In this document: in pieces, positions 1-8,868 of the stretch | Layout: each line of letters starts with the position of its first letter | Position numbering within the stretch: the first letter of the stretch is position 1 | Assembly: GCF_022750545.1 (NCBI RefSeq) | Contig: NZ_PUIC01000005.1 | Location: 62,001-126,000 of the forward strand | Reading direction: 5' to 3' | Source: Caulobacter sp. CCUG 60055 | GTDB lineage: Bacteria > Pseudomonadota > Alphaproteobacteria > Caulobacterales > Caulobacteraceae | DNA length: 64,000 nt | Program-made: the position numbers and the translations under genes | Notes under the pieces: generated by a model | What the model was told of the DNA's origin: nothing | What the model saw: the letters and a program-made list of their open reading frames with translations, nothing else | Databases searched by the model: none

Positions 1-2804
1 CCGGGCTGGGCGAGGTGTTCATGTACGCGGTCGACTTCGCGCCCAGGACCGCCGGCCAGATCCGCGACGGCCGGCCCGGCTGGCAGCCGGACGGCGCCTT
101 CCTGACCCCCGAGGGCGAGCGCCTGACCGACGACGTGGCGCGGGCGGCCTATCTGCGCACCGTGCAGGACTGGATCATCCGGCCGCAGCTTCGCACGGTG
201 GCCGGGGTCGCCGGCGTCGATTCCATCGGCGGCTTCGAGAAACAGTACGTGGTCGAGCCCGATCCGGTGAAGCTGCGGGCCTACGGCGTCTCCTACTCGG
301 AACTGGCCAAGGCGCTGGAGGCGGCCAACCTGTCGGTGGGCGCCAACTTCCTCGACCGGGGCGGCGAAGCCTTCCTGGTGCGGGCCGACGCCCGCATCCG
401 CAACGCCGTCGACATCGCCGACGCCATCATCGCCGTGCGCGGCGGCGCGCCGGTGGCGGTCAAGGATGTGGCCGCCGTGCGGCTGGGCGGCGACCTGCGC
501 ACCGGGGCGGCCAGCCTGAACGGCCGCGAGGTGGTGGTCGGCACCGTGCTGATGCTGATCGGCGAGAACAGCCGCACCGTGGCCAAGGCGGCGGGCGAGC
601 GGCTGGGGGTGGTGGAGAAGTCGCTGCCGCCGGGGATCAAGGTCATCCCCACCCTCGACCGCTCCAAGCTGGTCAACGCCACGGTGGCCACCGTGCAGCG
701 GAACCTGGCCGAAGGCGCCCTGCTGACGGCGGCGGCGCTGTTCCTGCTGCTCGGCAACGTCCGGGCGGCGCTGATCGCCGTTCTGGTCATCCCCTTCTCG
801 TTCCTGATGATGGCCATCGGCATGAACGGCCTGGGCGTTTCGGGCAACCTGATGAGCCTGGGCGCCCTCGACTTCGGCCTCATCGTCGACGGGGCGGTGA
901 TCCTGATCGAGAACTGCCTGCGCCGGCTGGCCGAACGTCAGCATGCGGAGGGCCGCCTCCTCGACCTGCGCGAACGGCTGGAGGAGACCACCCGGGCGGC
1001 GCAGGAGATGATCAGGCCCACCGTGTACGGACAGGCGATCATCTTCCTGGTGTTCGCGCCGCTGCTGACCTTCACCGGCGTCGAGGGCAAGACGTTCTCG
1101 CCGATGGCCATCGCCCTGATGCTGGCTCTGGGCGCGGCCTTCGCGCTGTCGCTGACCTTCGTGCCGGCCATGGTCGCCCTGCTGATCCGGGGCGAGATCG
1201 CCGAGAAGGAGGTGTGGCTGATCGAGCGCTTCAAGACCGCCTATCGCCCGCTGCTGGAGCGGGCGGTGGCGCGGCCCTGGCCGTTCATCGGCGCGGGCGT
1301 CGGCGTGTTCCTGGCGGCGGCGGCGGTGTTCTCGCTGCTCGGCCGCGAGTTCATCCCCCAGCTCGATGAGAAGAACCTGGCCCTGGCCTCGCAGCGCATC
1401 CCCTCGACCTCGCTGGAGCAGTCCCTGGCCATGCAGAAGCGGCTGGAGGCCGGCATATCGTCGCTGCCCGAGGTGGCGATGATGTTCTCGAAGACCGGCA
1501 CGGCCGAGGTGGCCACCGACCCGATGCCCGCCAACCTGTCCGACGGCTTCGTGATCCTCAAGCCGAAGTCGGAATGGCCGAAGGAGGCCAGGAGCAAGGC
1601 CGAGGTCGTCAAGCGCGTCGAGGCCCGGGCCGGCGCCGAGATCGGCCAGGGGTACGAGCTGAGCCAACCGATCCAGCTGCGCTTCAACGAGCTGATCGCC
1701 GGGGTGCGGGGCGACGTGGCCATCAAGCTCTATGGCGACGACCTCGACCGCATGACGGCGGCGGCGGAGCGGATCGCCGCCGCCCTCCAGGCCACGCGCG
1801 GCGCGGCCGACGTCCGCGTCGAGCAGACCGGCGGCTCGCCGACCCTGGACGTGCGGCTGGATCGGGCCGCCATCGCCCGTTTCGGCCTGACCGTCGAGGA
1901 GGTGGCCGACACGGTGGCCGCCGCCATGGGCGGACGCGAGGCCGGCCTGGTGTTCGAGGGCGACCGCCGCTTCCCGGTGATGGTGCGCACCGCCCAGGCG
2001 GCGCGCGACGACCTGGACGCCCTGGCCGCCCTGCCGGTGATGCTGCCCGAGGTCGAGGGCCGCCCTCGCGCTTCGATCCCGCTCAGCCAGGTGGCGCAGT
2101 TCCGCTTCGCCGAGGGGCTGAACCAGATCAGCCGCGAGAACGGCAAGCGGCGGGTGGTGATCCAGGCCAACGTGCGCGGCCGCGACGTCGGCTCGTTCGT
2201 CGCCGAAGCCCGTCCCAAGGTCGAGGCCCTGGCCCTGCCGTCCGGCTCCTGGCTGGAATGGGGCGGGCAGTTCGAGAACCTCAAGGCGGCGGGGAACCGT
2301 CTCGCCCTGGTCACGCCGATCTGCTTCGCCGCCATCTTCGCCCTGCTGTTCCTGGCCCTGGGCGGCGTGCGGCGTTCGGCGGCGGTGTTCGCCACGGCTC
2401 CCCTGTGCCTGGCGGGCGGGGTGTTCGCCCTGGCCCTGACCGGCATCGCCTTCTCGGTCTCGGCGGCGGTGGGCTTCATCTGCCTGTCGGGGGTGGCGGT
2501 GCTCAACGGCCTGGTGGTGATGAGCAGCATCGGCAAGCGGCTCGAGGACGGCGCCGACCTCGCCGCCGCCATCGTCGAGGGCGCCTATGAGCGGGTGCGG
2601 CCGGTGATCATGACCGGCCTCGTGCCGGCCGCCGGCTTCGTGCCCATGGCGCTGGCCAGCGGCACGGGGGCGGAGGTGCAAAAGCCCCTGGCCGTCGTGG
2701 TCATCGGCGGCCTGATCGGCGCGACGGCCCTGACCCTGCTGGTGCTGCCGGCGATCGCCCGGGTGATGCTGGGGCTGGGACGGCGCAAGCCCGCCCCGGT
2801 CTGA
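1..2804 (+). CDS. Heavy-metal efflux RND inner-membrane pump, CzcA-like (5' partial)
   Basis: The frame is open from the window edge, and its first visible residues (GLGEVFMYAV) match the pore-domain motif of CzcA-family pumps, so roughly the first 130 residues lie outside the window. About 930 of the usual 1,040-1,070 residues are present. The transmembrane helix near bases 870-910 carries D-F-G-x-I-V-D-G-A-V-x-x-x-E-N, the signature of divalent-cation (Co/Zn/Cd/Ni) HME pumps rather than of CusA-type Cu/Ag pumps. Two periplasmic porter regions alternate with membrane-segment clusters, as in RND proteins. It is expected to form an inner-membrane trimer exporting metal through a CzcB adaptor and CzcC outer-membrane channel, presumably encoded upstream. 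The exact metal cannot be read from the sequence. The family call is very safe. Confidence 0.93.
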   Translation, partial: GLGEVFMYAVDFAPRTAGQIRDGRPGWQPDGAFLTPEGERLTDDVARAAYLRTVQDWIIRPQLRTVAGVAGVDSIGGFEKQYVVEPDPVKLRAYGVSYSELAKALEAANLSVGANFLDRGGEAFLVRADARIRNAVDIADAIIAVRGGAPVAVKDVAAVRLGGDLRTGAASLNGREVVVGTVLMLIGENSRTVAKAAGERLGVVEKSLPPGIKVIPTLDRSKLVNATVATVQRNLAEGALLTAAALFLLLGNVRAALIAVLVIPFSFLMMAIGMNGLGVSGNLMSLGALDFGLIVDGAVILIENCLRRLAERQHAEGRLLDLRERLEETTRAAQEMIRPTVYGQAIIFLVFAPLLTFTGVEGKTFSPMAIALMLALGAAFALSLTFVPAMVALLIRGEIAEKEVWLIERFKTAYRPLLERAVARPWPFIGAGVGVFLAAAAVFSLLGREFIPQLDEKNLALASQRIPSTSLEQSLAMQKRLEAGISSLPEVAMMFSKTGTAEVATDPMPANLSDGFVILKPKSEWPKEARSKAEVVKRVEARAGAEIGQGYELSQPIQLRFNELIAGVRGDVAIKLYGDDLDRMTAAAERIAAALQATRGAADVRVEQTGGSPTLDVRLDRAAIARFGLTVEEVADTVAAAMGGREAGLVFEGDRRFPVMVRTAQAARDDLDALAALPVMLPEVEGRPRASIPLSQVAQFRFAEGLNQISRENGKRRVVIQANVRGRDVGSFVAEARPKVEALALPSGSWLEWGGQFENLKAAGNRLALVTPICFAAIFALLFLALGGVRRSAAVFATAPLCLAGGVFALALTGIAFSVSAAVGFICLSGVAVLNGLVVMSSIGKRLEDGADLAAAIVEGAYERVRPVIMTGLVPAAGFVPMALASGTGAEVQKPLAVVVIGGLIGATALTLLVLPAIARVMLGLGRRKPAPV

Positions 2805-2810
2805 CGGACG

Positions 2811-2848
2811 GCGGCGTCCGCGCCCTGGAAGCGAGGTTCGGACGCCGC
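2811..2848. terminator. Hairpin between convergent genes
   Basis: A perfect 10-bp inverted repeat (GCGGCGTCCG / CGGACGCCGC, arms 2811-2820 and 2839-2848, 18-nt loop) sits between the end of the RND pump and the end of the DUF5690 gene. No clear T-tract follows on either strand. It is probably a bidirectional transcription-end structure, inferred from position and symmetry only. Confidence 0.4.
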
Positions 2849-2865
2849 TCGGCCGCCGGTCGCGG

Positions 2866-4188
2866 TCAGCCGCTCCGCAGCGCGCCGCGCCTGTGGAAGT
2901 AGACGGCGGCCAGGCCGGTCGCCACCAGGCCGATCAGGCAGGTGGCGTAGGCGGCGAGGCCGAGGAACCGGCTCCATTCCAGGTCCAGGCGGCCGAAGTT
3001 GCGCAGCAGCAGCAGGCCGACGCTGCCGACATAGCCGCTGGCGTCGGCGACATAGATCAGGAAGCCGGCGGTGCCCACCGACCCGCTGGCCGCGATCAGC
3101 CGGTCGAACAGCAGGCCGTTGAAGGGCGTGTAGGCCATGTAGAGCCCCGCCCCCAGGGCGATCATCCAGCCGATCGGCCCCAGCGCGCCCAGCCGCCAGG
3201 CCAGGGTCGCGGCCCCGACCAGCGCAAGGCCGCCAGCGACGAAGGTCAGGTTCCAGCCGAAGGCCCGGCCGTTGTCGCGCACGCGCATCAGCACGGCCAT
3301 GGCGCTGAGCACCACCGCCGCCACCGGCAGCTCGGACCAGGTGAACATGCCGGCCTCGCTGGAGAAGCCCAGCTCGGCCCAGATCTCGGCGGCGAAGTTG
3401 TCGCGGAAGTCGCGCAGCGCGGTCAGGAAGACGTAGACCGCCACCAGCGCGATCAGGCCAGGCGCGTAGCGGCGGAACAGGTCCATCCGCTGGCGGGCCC
3501 CCATCGGCGCGCGGCGGGCGCGGGCCGCCTCGTCCGCCGCGTCGGGCGGCGGCAGCTGGGCCAGGGCCAGGGTCGAGATCAGCAGCAGCGGCGTGAACAG
3601 CAGGCCGGTCGCCGCCGGCATCCAGGCCTCGCTGACCCAGCCGTGCAGCAGCAGGGTCTTGCCGGCCGACTTCACCACGCCCGAAGCCACGATGAAGCTG
3701 GCGCAGAGCATGGCGCCCAGCACCTCGGACAGCCGCCGCCCCTCGAAGAAGCCGAACACCAGCCCCCAGATCATGCCCAGGCAGAGGCCGTTGGCGAACA
3801 GCGTCGCCACCGCCAGGGTCGACGGCAGCACGGCGAAGGCGGCCAGGGCCGCCTCGGACAGGCCGATCAGCAGCAGGATGGCCAGGGCCCGGTGCTGGGG
3901 CCGGGTCTCCGACACCACCTTGACGCCGATGATCTTGGACAGGGCGTAGCCGGCGACCTGGGCGATGACCAGGGCGATCTTGAAGTCGATGGCGAACGGC
4001 CAGCCCGCCACCCCGGCGTAGGCCGCCGCCGCGAAGGGCTTGCGGAAGGCGTACATCGAGAAATAGGCGCCGAACCCGGCCAGGCCGCCGTACAGGGCGA
4101 AGACGAAGGGCGGCGCGGTCCGCAGCCAGCGCGTGACGGCGCCCTCGCGCCGGCCGCCGCCCGCGATCGAGGCTTCGGCGACGGTCAC
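2866..4188 (-). CDS. DUF5690-family membrane transporter of a phosphonate operon
   Basis: A 440-residue polytopic membrane protein with about 12 hydrophobic segments and an MFS-like layout. The first segment contains FSMYAFRKPF, typical of the DUF5690 family as I know it, and YMAYTPFNGLLFDR lies near residue 350. The GTG start (4188) overlaps the phnX stop as GTGA, so the two are translationally coupled; longer upstream frames are shadows of phnX. As last gene of the oxidoreductase-phnX operon it is the likely inner-membrane carrier for 2-aminoethylphosphonate or a related phosphonate, a role inferred from context because the family is uncharacterised to my knowledge. The family call is good and the substrate is unproven. 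Confidence 0.82.
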   Translation of the reverse strand: MTVAEASIAGGGRREGAVTRWLRTAPPFVFALYGGLAGFGAYFSMYAFRKPFAAAAYAGVAGWPFAIDFKIALVIAQVAGYALSKIIGVKVVSETRPQHRALAILLLIGLSEAALAAFAVLPSTLAVATLFANGLCLGMIWGLVFGFFEGRRLSEVLGAMLCASFIVASGVVKSAGKTLLLHGWVSEAWMPAATGLLFTPLLLISTLALAQLPPPDAADEAARARRAPMGARQRMDLFRRYAPGLIALVAVYVFLTALRDFRDNFAAEIWAELGFSSEAGMFTWSELPVAAVVLSAMAVLMRVRDNGRAFGWNLTFVAGGLALVGAATLAWRLGALGPIGWMIALGAGLYMAYTPFNGLLFDRLIAASGSVGTAGFLIYVADASGYVGSVGLLLLRNFGRLDLEWSRFLGLAAYATCLIGLVATGLAAVYFHRRGALRSG

Positions 4189-5009
4189 GCCGCGTCCCCG
4201 GCGCCCGGCGTCTCGCCGGCGGCGATGCGGCGGGAGATCGCCGCCAGCACCGGCCCAAGCTCGGCGACGCTGGCCACCACATAGTCGGCGCCGGCCGCCC
4301 GCAGCTGGGCCGTCGCCGCATCGACCAGGGCCGCCCGCTCGGCCGGCTCCAGCGCCGTGAGCGCGTCGAGGTCCAGCCCGACCCCGTTGCCGGACGCGGC
4401 GACCCCGACGGTCCAGGCCCCGGCGGCGCGGCCCTCGCCGATGCCGACCGGCGCGTCGTCGACCTTGACGCAGGCCGAGGCCGGCCAGGCGCCCAGCTCG
4501 ACCAGCGCCTTCCACATCATCAGCGGCGAAGGGCGCCCCTCGGCGGTCTCGCCGGCGCAGACCACGACGTCGGGCGCATAGCCCTGAGCCGCCGCCGCCG
4601 GCAGGATGTCGGTCATCATCGGCCGGGTGTAGCCGGTGGTGGAGCCCAGCTTGACGCCCCTGGCCCGCAGTTCGGCCGCCAGCGCCGCCGCGCCGGGAAT
4701 CAGCGCGGCGCAGTCGCGGGCGGAGGCGCGCATCATCGGCTCGACCGCGTCGTGCAGGGCGGAGACGTCGGCCTCGCCAGGCTCGGCCCCGCGCGCCGCG
4801 CGCCAGGCCTCGGCCACGCGGGGGACGGCCAGGAGGGCGCGGATATGGTCGCGCTTGGCCTTGCCCATGTCGACGCGGGCCTCGGCCTCGGTGACGGCGA
4901 CGCCGGCGTCCTGGAACACCCGCAGCAGGGCGACCACGGGCGCGCGGCAGCCGTGGTCGATGACGGTGCCCGCCCAGTCGAGCACCACGGCCTTGATCGC
5001 TTCGCTCAC
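4185..5009 (-). CDS. phnX: Phosphonoacetaldehyde hydrolase (phosphonatase)
   Basis: A HAD-superfamily enzyme splitting the C-P bond of phosphonoacetaldehyde to acetaldehyde and phosphate. Length is 274 residues, normal for PhnX. The nucleophile motif DWAGT is at residues 11-15. The Schiff-base lysine motif MGKAKRDHI is at 48-56, with K52 matching the catalytic lysine of the Bacillus enzyme. GSTTGYT (HAD motif 2) and the acidic KVDDAPVGIGEG (motif 3/4) follow. The GTG start (5009) overlaps the oxidoreductase stop by 4 bp, and the stop overlaps the transporter start by 4 bp. No PhnW transaminase accompanies it; the FAD oxidoreductase upstream probably supplies the aldehyde. The lysine separates it from beta-phosphoglucomutase-like HADs. 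Confidence 0.95.
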   Translation of the reverse strand: MSEAIKAVVLDWAGTVIDHGCRAPVVALLRVFQDAGVAVTEAEARVDMGKAKRDHIRALLAVPRVAEAWRAARGAEPGEADVSALHDAVEPMMRASARDCAALIPGAAALAAELRARGVKLGSTTGYTRPMMTDILPAAAAQGYAPDVVVCAGETAEGRPSPLMMWKALVELGAWPASACVKVDDAPVGIGEGRAAGAWTVGVAASGNGVGLDLDALTALEPAERAALVDAATAQLRAAGADYVVASVAELGPVLAAISRRIAAGETPGAGDAA

Positions 5010-6148
5010 GCCGCTTCTCCCATCCGCACGCCATAGAGATCGCCGACCACCTCCTCGGCCAGCCCGAAGGCGGTCGAGGCGCCGGTGCCGCTGGTGACGG
5101 TGACCAGCCGCACGCCCTCGGCGGGGGCGCGCACCAGGTTGTGGCCGGCGGCCGAGGCGTAGGTGCCGGTCCACCGCTCGATCACCGGCGGCGGCGCACA
5201 GCCGAACGTCGCGGCGAATTCGTCGAGGATCAGCCGTTCCACCGCCTCGGAAGCGAAGGGGTCGGGCGTGGCGGCGTAGTGATGGCTGTCGCCGACCACC
5301 AGGCTGCCGTCGGCGCTCTGCACCACGATCAGGTGGACGCCCTCGGCCAGCCAGGCCCCCTGCTCGGCCTCCAGCCGGGTGCGGAGGGCGGCGGCGGGCG
5401 GCAGGGCGGCGTAGCCCAGATAGCGAACGAGGCTGAGGTCGGACATCACCGCCGCCGGCAGACGCCATCCCGGCGCGGCCAGGCGCATCATCTGCAGCTT
5501 GCAGCGGGTCAGGCTGGCGTCGGCCATCTCGGCGGGGAACAGGGTGGTCAGGTCGTCGCCGGGGCAGACCACGACGGCCTCGGCGCGCACGACGCCCTGC
5601 GAGGTCTCGACACGGCCGGTCTCGACTGCATGCACGGCGACGCCGCGCCGGATGGCCACGCCATGGACGGCCTCCAGCCAGCCGGCGAGCCGGGGCACGG
5701 CGGTGCGCGATTCCACCCGCAGGTCGACGTCGCTGAACAGCGCCCCCTCCAGCTCGGCCGGACGGACCGGGCCAAGACGCTCGGCCGCCGCCGCCGCGTC
5801 CAGCCACACGCAGCCTTCGGCCATCTCGGTCTCGGCGAAGGCCTCCAGCACGGCGCGGGCCTCGGTCCGGCGGGCGACCATGGCCAGGCCGCGCTGCTCG
5901 ATGGCGATCCCGGCCGGGCCGGCGATCTCGGCCCAGACGTCGCGCGAACGGCGGGCGCGGCTCCACACCGGACCGCGCTCCTGGCCGGTGACGGTGATGA
6001 AGCCGAAGTTGCGCACCGAGGCGCCGTTGGCCTGGGCGTCGCGGTCAAGGACGACGACGCGCTTGCCCAGCCGCGCCGCCGCCAGGGCGTGGGCCAGGCC
6101 GACGATCCCGGCGCCGATCACGGCGAGATCGAAAAACTCTTCCGACAA
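5006..6148 (-). CDS. FAD-dependent oxidoreductase of phosphonate catabolism (TIGR03364-like)
   Basis: A DAO/glycine-oxidase-fold flavoenzyme of 380 residues. The N-terminal dinucleotide-binding motif VIGAGIVGLAHALAAARLG is followed by an acidic strand end, LDRD. The segment ASVRNFGFITVTGQ (about 43-56) and the C-terminal VTSGTGASTAFGLAEEV fit the TIGR03364 family that recurs in phosphonate clusters. Such enzymes are reported to oxidise N-methyl-2-aminoethylphosphonate, and some also plain aminoethylphosphonate, straight to phosphonoacetaldehyde, replacing PhnW. Here it directly precedes phnX with a GTGA overlap, which fits that role. The start is TTG at 6148 with an AAAGGGAT ribosome-binding site upstream; no early ATG is available. 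Substrate choice between methylated and free amine is not readable. Confidence 0.88.
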   Translation of the reverse strand: MSEEFFDLAVIGAGIVGLAHALAAARLGKRVVVLDRDAQANGASVRNFGFITVTGQERGPVWSRARRSRDVWAEIAGPAGIAIEQRGLAMVARRTEARAVLEAFAETEMAEGCVWLDAAAAAERLGPVRPAELEGALFSDVDLRVESRTAVPRLAGWLEAVHGVAIRRGVAVHAVETGRVETSQGVVRAEAVVVCPGDDLTTLFPAEMADASLTRCKLQMMRLAAPGWRLPAAVMSDLSLVRYLGYAALPPAAALRTRLEAEQGAWLAEGVHLIVVQSADGSLVVGDSHHYAATPDPFASEAVERLILDEFAATFGCAPPPVIERWTGTYASAAGHNLVRAPAEGVRLVTVTSGTGASTAFGLAEEVVGDLYGVRMGEAA

Positions 6149-6252
6149 GGGACGATCCCTTTGGTTCGATCCGGCGACGGCCGGCGTTCAGCAGTTGCGG
6201 GACGGGATCGGCCGCGCGGTCGAGGGGACGCCGCGCGGCCGATGGCGGCGAC

Positions 6253-8697
6253 CTAGAAGCTGACGCTCAGGGTCGCCGAGACGGTGCGCGGCGCGCCGCG
6301 GGTGTAGAGCTGCGTGAACTCGTCCAGCATGCCGCCGATATACTGCTCGTCGAACAGATTGGTGACATTGAGCTGGAGATCCGCGTAGCGGCCGCCGTCC
6401 AGGGGCAGGCGATAGCCGGCGTTCAGATCGACCACCGTGTAGGCGGGCATGTAGAGCTTGGGCGTGTTGGGCGCGTCGCCGGCCGTCTTGCCGGTGTACT
6501 TGCCGCGCACGCCGATGCGGAAGTTGTCGCGGTGATAGTCCGCGCCCAGCGAGACCAGCGTGGTGGGGGCGCCGGGCACGTCGTTGCCCTTGGCCACCGC
6601 CAGGTCGGTGCCGGCGTTGGCCGTGCCGCCCAGGAAGGTCTGCTGGTAGGTCGAGCTGTTGAAGGTCAGGGCCGCCGACAGGTCGAGGTTCGGCGTCGCC
6701 GCGTAGCTGGCGCTGGCCTCGACGCCCTTGGAGGCGATGCCCTTGCCGGTGTTGGCGTAGGCGCCCGAGGTGCCGGCCGTGTAGTTGATGCCGCCCGAGC
6801 TGCCGCCCGGCCCGCCGGTGATGAAGTCGGCCGAGTAGAACGTGATCGCGTGCTCGTAGTTGATGTAATAGGCGGTCAGCTGCGCGGCGAGACGGCGGTC
6901 GCGATAGCGCACGCCGATCTCGTAGTCCGTCGCCACCGAGGACTTGAGCTTGGAGGTGTCGGTCTGGGTCTTCTCCAGAGCCCAGTCGCCGACCGCGCCG
7001 TAGTTCTGCGACACGCCGCCGAACACCTGGACGCCGTTGTCGAGGCTGTAGACGCCGCCCAGGCTGAACAGCGGATCGGAGTCGGCGTTGAGGCCGGTGC
7101 GCAGCGGCGAGACCGACTTGCCGTAGGCGTCCCAGCCCTCGGTCTCGCCGGTGATGTCGATCATGTATTTCTGGACGCCGGCGGTGACCGTCAGGGCGCC
7201 GAGATTGACGGTGTCCTGGGCGTACACCTTCCACTGGTCGGTGGTGAAGTGCTGCATGAAGTCCAGCAGCTGCGGGCCGGTGTAGTAGGCCGGCCCCTTG
7301 CGGACGTCGATGATCTGGCGCCAGGCGCGGCCGAAGTCGCGGTCGAGCCGCTCGTACCAGACGCCCGCCTCGACCTTGTTGATCCCGAGGTCGAAGCTGG
7401 CCTTGGAAGTGAAGCCGTAGCGGTCGTGGCCGTAGATGCTGGTGCGGTAGGTCTGGGCGGGAACGCAGGCCGCGTTCACCGAGCCGTCGCCGTTGTAGCA
7501 GAAGGCGGCGCGGACCTGGGTCCCGTCGATGTCGGTGTAGTCCAGGCCCTTGACCACCGGGCGCTGGCGGCCGGTCGGATCGACCCAGTCGTAATAGGCC
7601 TTCTTGCGCATCGCCCCCGGCGCGGTGCCGCCGGCGATGGTGCGGGTCAGGGTCGGATCGAGGGCGATCTGCTGGTACGGCGGCGCCCAGTCGCCCTGGC
7701 CCTTCTGGTGGTGCCAGTAGGGCGAGACCTCGACGCTGACGCGGTCGCTGAACTTGTAGGCGAACTTCAGGTAGCCGAAGGTGTTGTCGCGGTGCGCCGA
7801 CCAGGCGTGCGCCCAGTTTTCGTCGACGCCCGCCGGCACGCCGGTCCAGGCGATGGACGAGCCGTCGCCGACATTGGTCGAATCCAGCAGGGCGCGCGGC
7901 GCCTCGATCAGCGGGTCGTCGACCGCTTCGTCGTAGGACAGCCGGCCGGTGACCGTCAGCTTGCCCAGCTCGGTGACGAACTTGGCCTCGGCGTGCCACT
8001 CGTCGGCGCCGCTGCCGTCGCTGCAGCCGTAGACCCAGCGGCAGGCGGTGAAGCGGGCCCCGCCGACATAGGCGCGGGTGGTGCCGCCCAGGATGCGGCC
8101 GGTGTCGTAGACGCCGGCGTAGCGGCGCATGTCGTTGTCGCCGGCGCTGATCGAGACCAGGCCCCCGGCCGTCTCCTTGGGCTGGCGGGTGACGTAGGCG
8201 ATGGTGCCGCCCAGGGCCGAGGCCGAGGCCGACGAGACGCCGGTGGTGCCCTGGTCGACCTGGATGCGGTCGACGATCTCGGACATCAGGTACTTCTGCG
8301 CCGGCGCGCCGCCCAGATAGTACGAGGCGTTGTAGGCCGGCATGTCGTCGATGGTCTGGCCGATCTTGGACGAGCGCAGGTTGACGTCGAAGCCGCGGAT
8401 GTTGATCCCGTAGGTCCACGGGTCGGCGTTGAAGGCGTCGGAGCCGCGGATGGAAACGCCCGCCACGTCGCGGATGGCGTTGACGACGTTCATCGCCGCG
8501 CCCTGGGCGGCGACCGCGTCATGGGTGACGATGGCGTTGCCCCGGGCCACCGAGGCCGAGGTGACGACGATCTCGTCGACGGTCTGGGCGTCGCTGGCCG
8601 CCGCGTCCGCGGCCCGGGCCGTCCCCGCCGACATCGCCGCGGCCAGCGCCGCCGCGGCCGCCCCGCAGCACAAAAGCCCCCGCAGTTCGGGTTTCAT
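6253..8697 (-). CDS. TonB-dependent outer-membrane receptor, phosphonate locus
   Basis: An 814-residue TBDR: signal peptide ending near ARAADA, TonB-box-like VDEIVVTSA, plug domain with NIRGFDV and DRIQVDQGTTGV, and a long beta-barrel ending in aromatic F (LSVSF). I chose ATG 8697 over ATG 8709 because a GGGGA ribosome-binding site lies 5 nt before it. It is 104 nt upstream of the FAD oxidoreductase on the same strand and divergent from a LysR regulator, so it probably imports a phosphonate or phosphonate-bearing molecule. Ligand assignment rests on gene context only; barrel sequence does not reveal it. Confidence 0.9.
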   Translation of the reverse strand: MKPELRGLLCCGAAAAALAAAMSAGTARAADAAASDAQTVDEIVVTSASVARGNAIVTHDAVAAQGAAMNVVNAIRDVAGVSIRGSDAFNADPWTYGINIRGFDVNLRSSKIGQTIDDMPAYNASYYLGGAPAQKYLMSEIVDRIQVDQGTTGVSSASASALGGTIAYVTRQPKETAGGLVSISAGDNDMRRYAGVYDTGRILGGTTRAYVGGARFTACRWVYGCSDGSGADEWHAEAKFVTELGKLTVTGRLSYDEAVDDPLIEAPRALLDSTNVGDGSSIAWTGVPAGVDENWAHAWSAHRDNTFGYLKFAYKFSDRVSVEVSPYWHHQKGQGDWAPPYQQIALDPTLTRTIAGGTAPGAMRKKAYYDWVDPTGRQRPVVKGLDYTDIDGTQVRAAFCYNGDGSVNAACVPAQTYRTSIYGHDRYGFTSKASFDLGINKVEAGVWYERLDRDFGRAWRQIIDVRKGPAYYTGPQLLDFMQHFTTDQWKVYAQDTVNLGALTVTAGVQKYMIDITGETEGWDAYGKSVSPLRTGLNADSDPLFSLGGVYSLDNGVQVFGGVSQNYGAVGDWALEKTQTDTSKLKSSVATDYEIGVRYRDRRLAAQLTAYYINYEHAITFYSADFITGGPGGSSGGINYTAGTSGAYANTGKGIASKGVEASASYAATPNLDLSAALTFNSSTYQQTFLGGTANAGTDLAVAKGNDVPGAPTTLVSLGADYHRDNFRIGVRGKYTGKTAGDAPNTPKLYMPAYTVVDLNAGYRLPLDGGRYADLQLNVTNLFDEQYIGGMLDEFTQLYTRGAPRTVSATLSVSF

Positions 8698-8801
8698 CTT
8701 TATCCCCATGCATCCGGTTTCGCGGACGATCCCCGCCGTCCGTCGGCGGCTTCTTCGTCCAGGCCGGGGCGCCAAGGCCAAGCCTTTGCTTGTATGGGGG
8801 T

Positions 8802-8818
8802 CATAGGCGCCGCCTATG
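8802..8818. promoter_or_regulatory. Probable LysR operator between divergent TBDR and lysR
   Basis: CATAGGCG-C-CGCCTATG is a perfect 17-bp inverted repeat (8-bp arms, 1-nt centre) holding the LysR-box pattern T-N11-A and the fuller ATA-N9-TAT. It lies 51 bp before the LysR start and 105 bp before the TBDR start, where an autoregulated divergent LysR operator is expected. Confidence 0.62.
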
Positions 8819-8868
8819 GGCCGACGTCATCGCCGCGTCACAGGCCGGCCTTAGAAAGGACGGCCGAC

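Noticed and set aside
1-2804. CusA-type copper/silver specificity for the RND pump
   Set aside because: The key helix has the D-F-G-x-I-V-D-G-A-V-x-x-x-E-N acidic triad of divalent-metal pumps rather than the CusA sequence.
2893-4284. Long open frames on the plus strand opposite the DUF5690 gene (and similar frames at 5141-6256, 34849-36465 and 46754-48424)
   Set aside because: They encode low-complexity Gln/Gly/His/Arg-rich sequence with no motifs and mirror the third-position GC bias of the real gene on the other strand.
6532-8868. A very long plus-strand frame continuous with the LysR regulator
   Set aside because: Only the part from ATG 8869 has family motifs and a ribosome-binding site; the remainder is the reverse of the TBDR.
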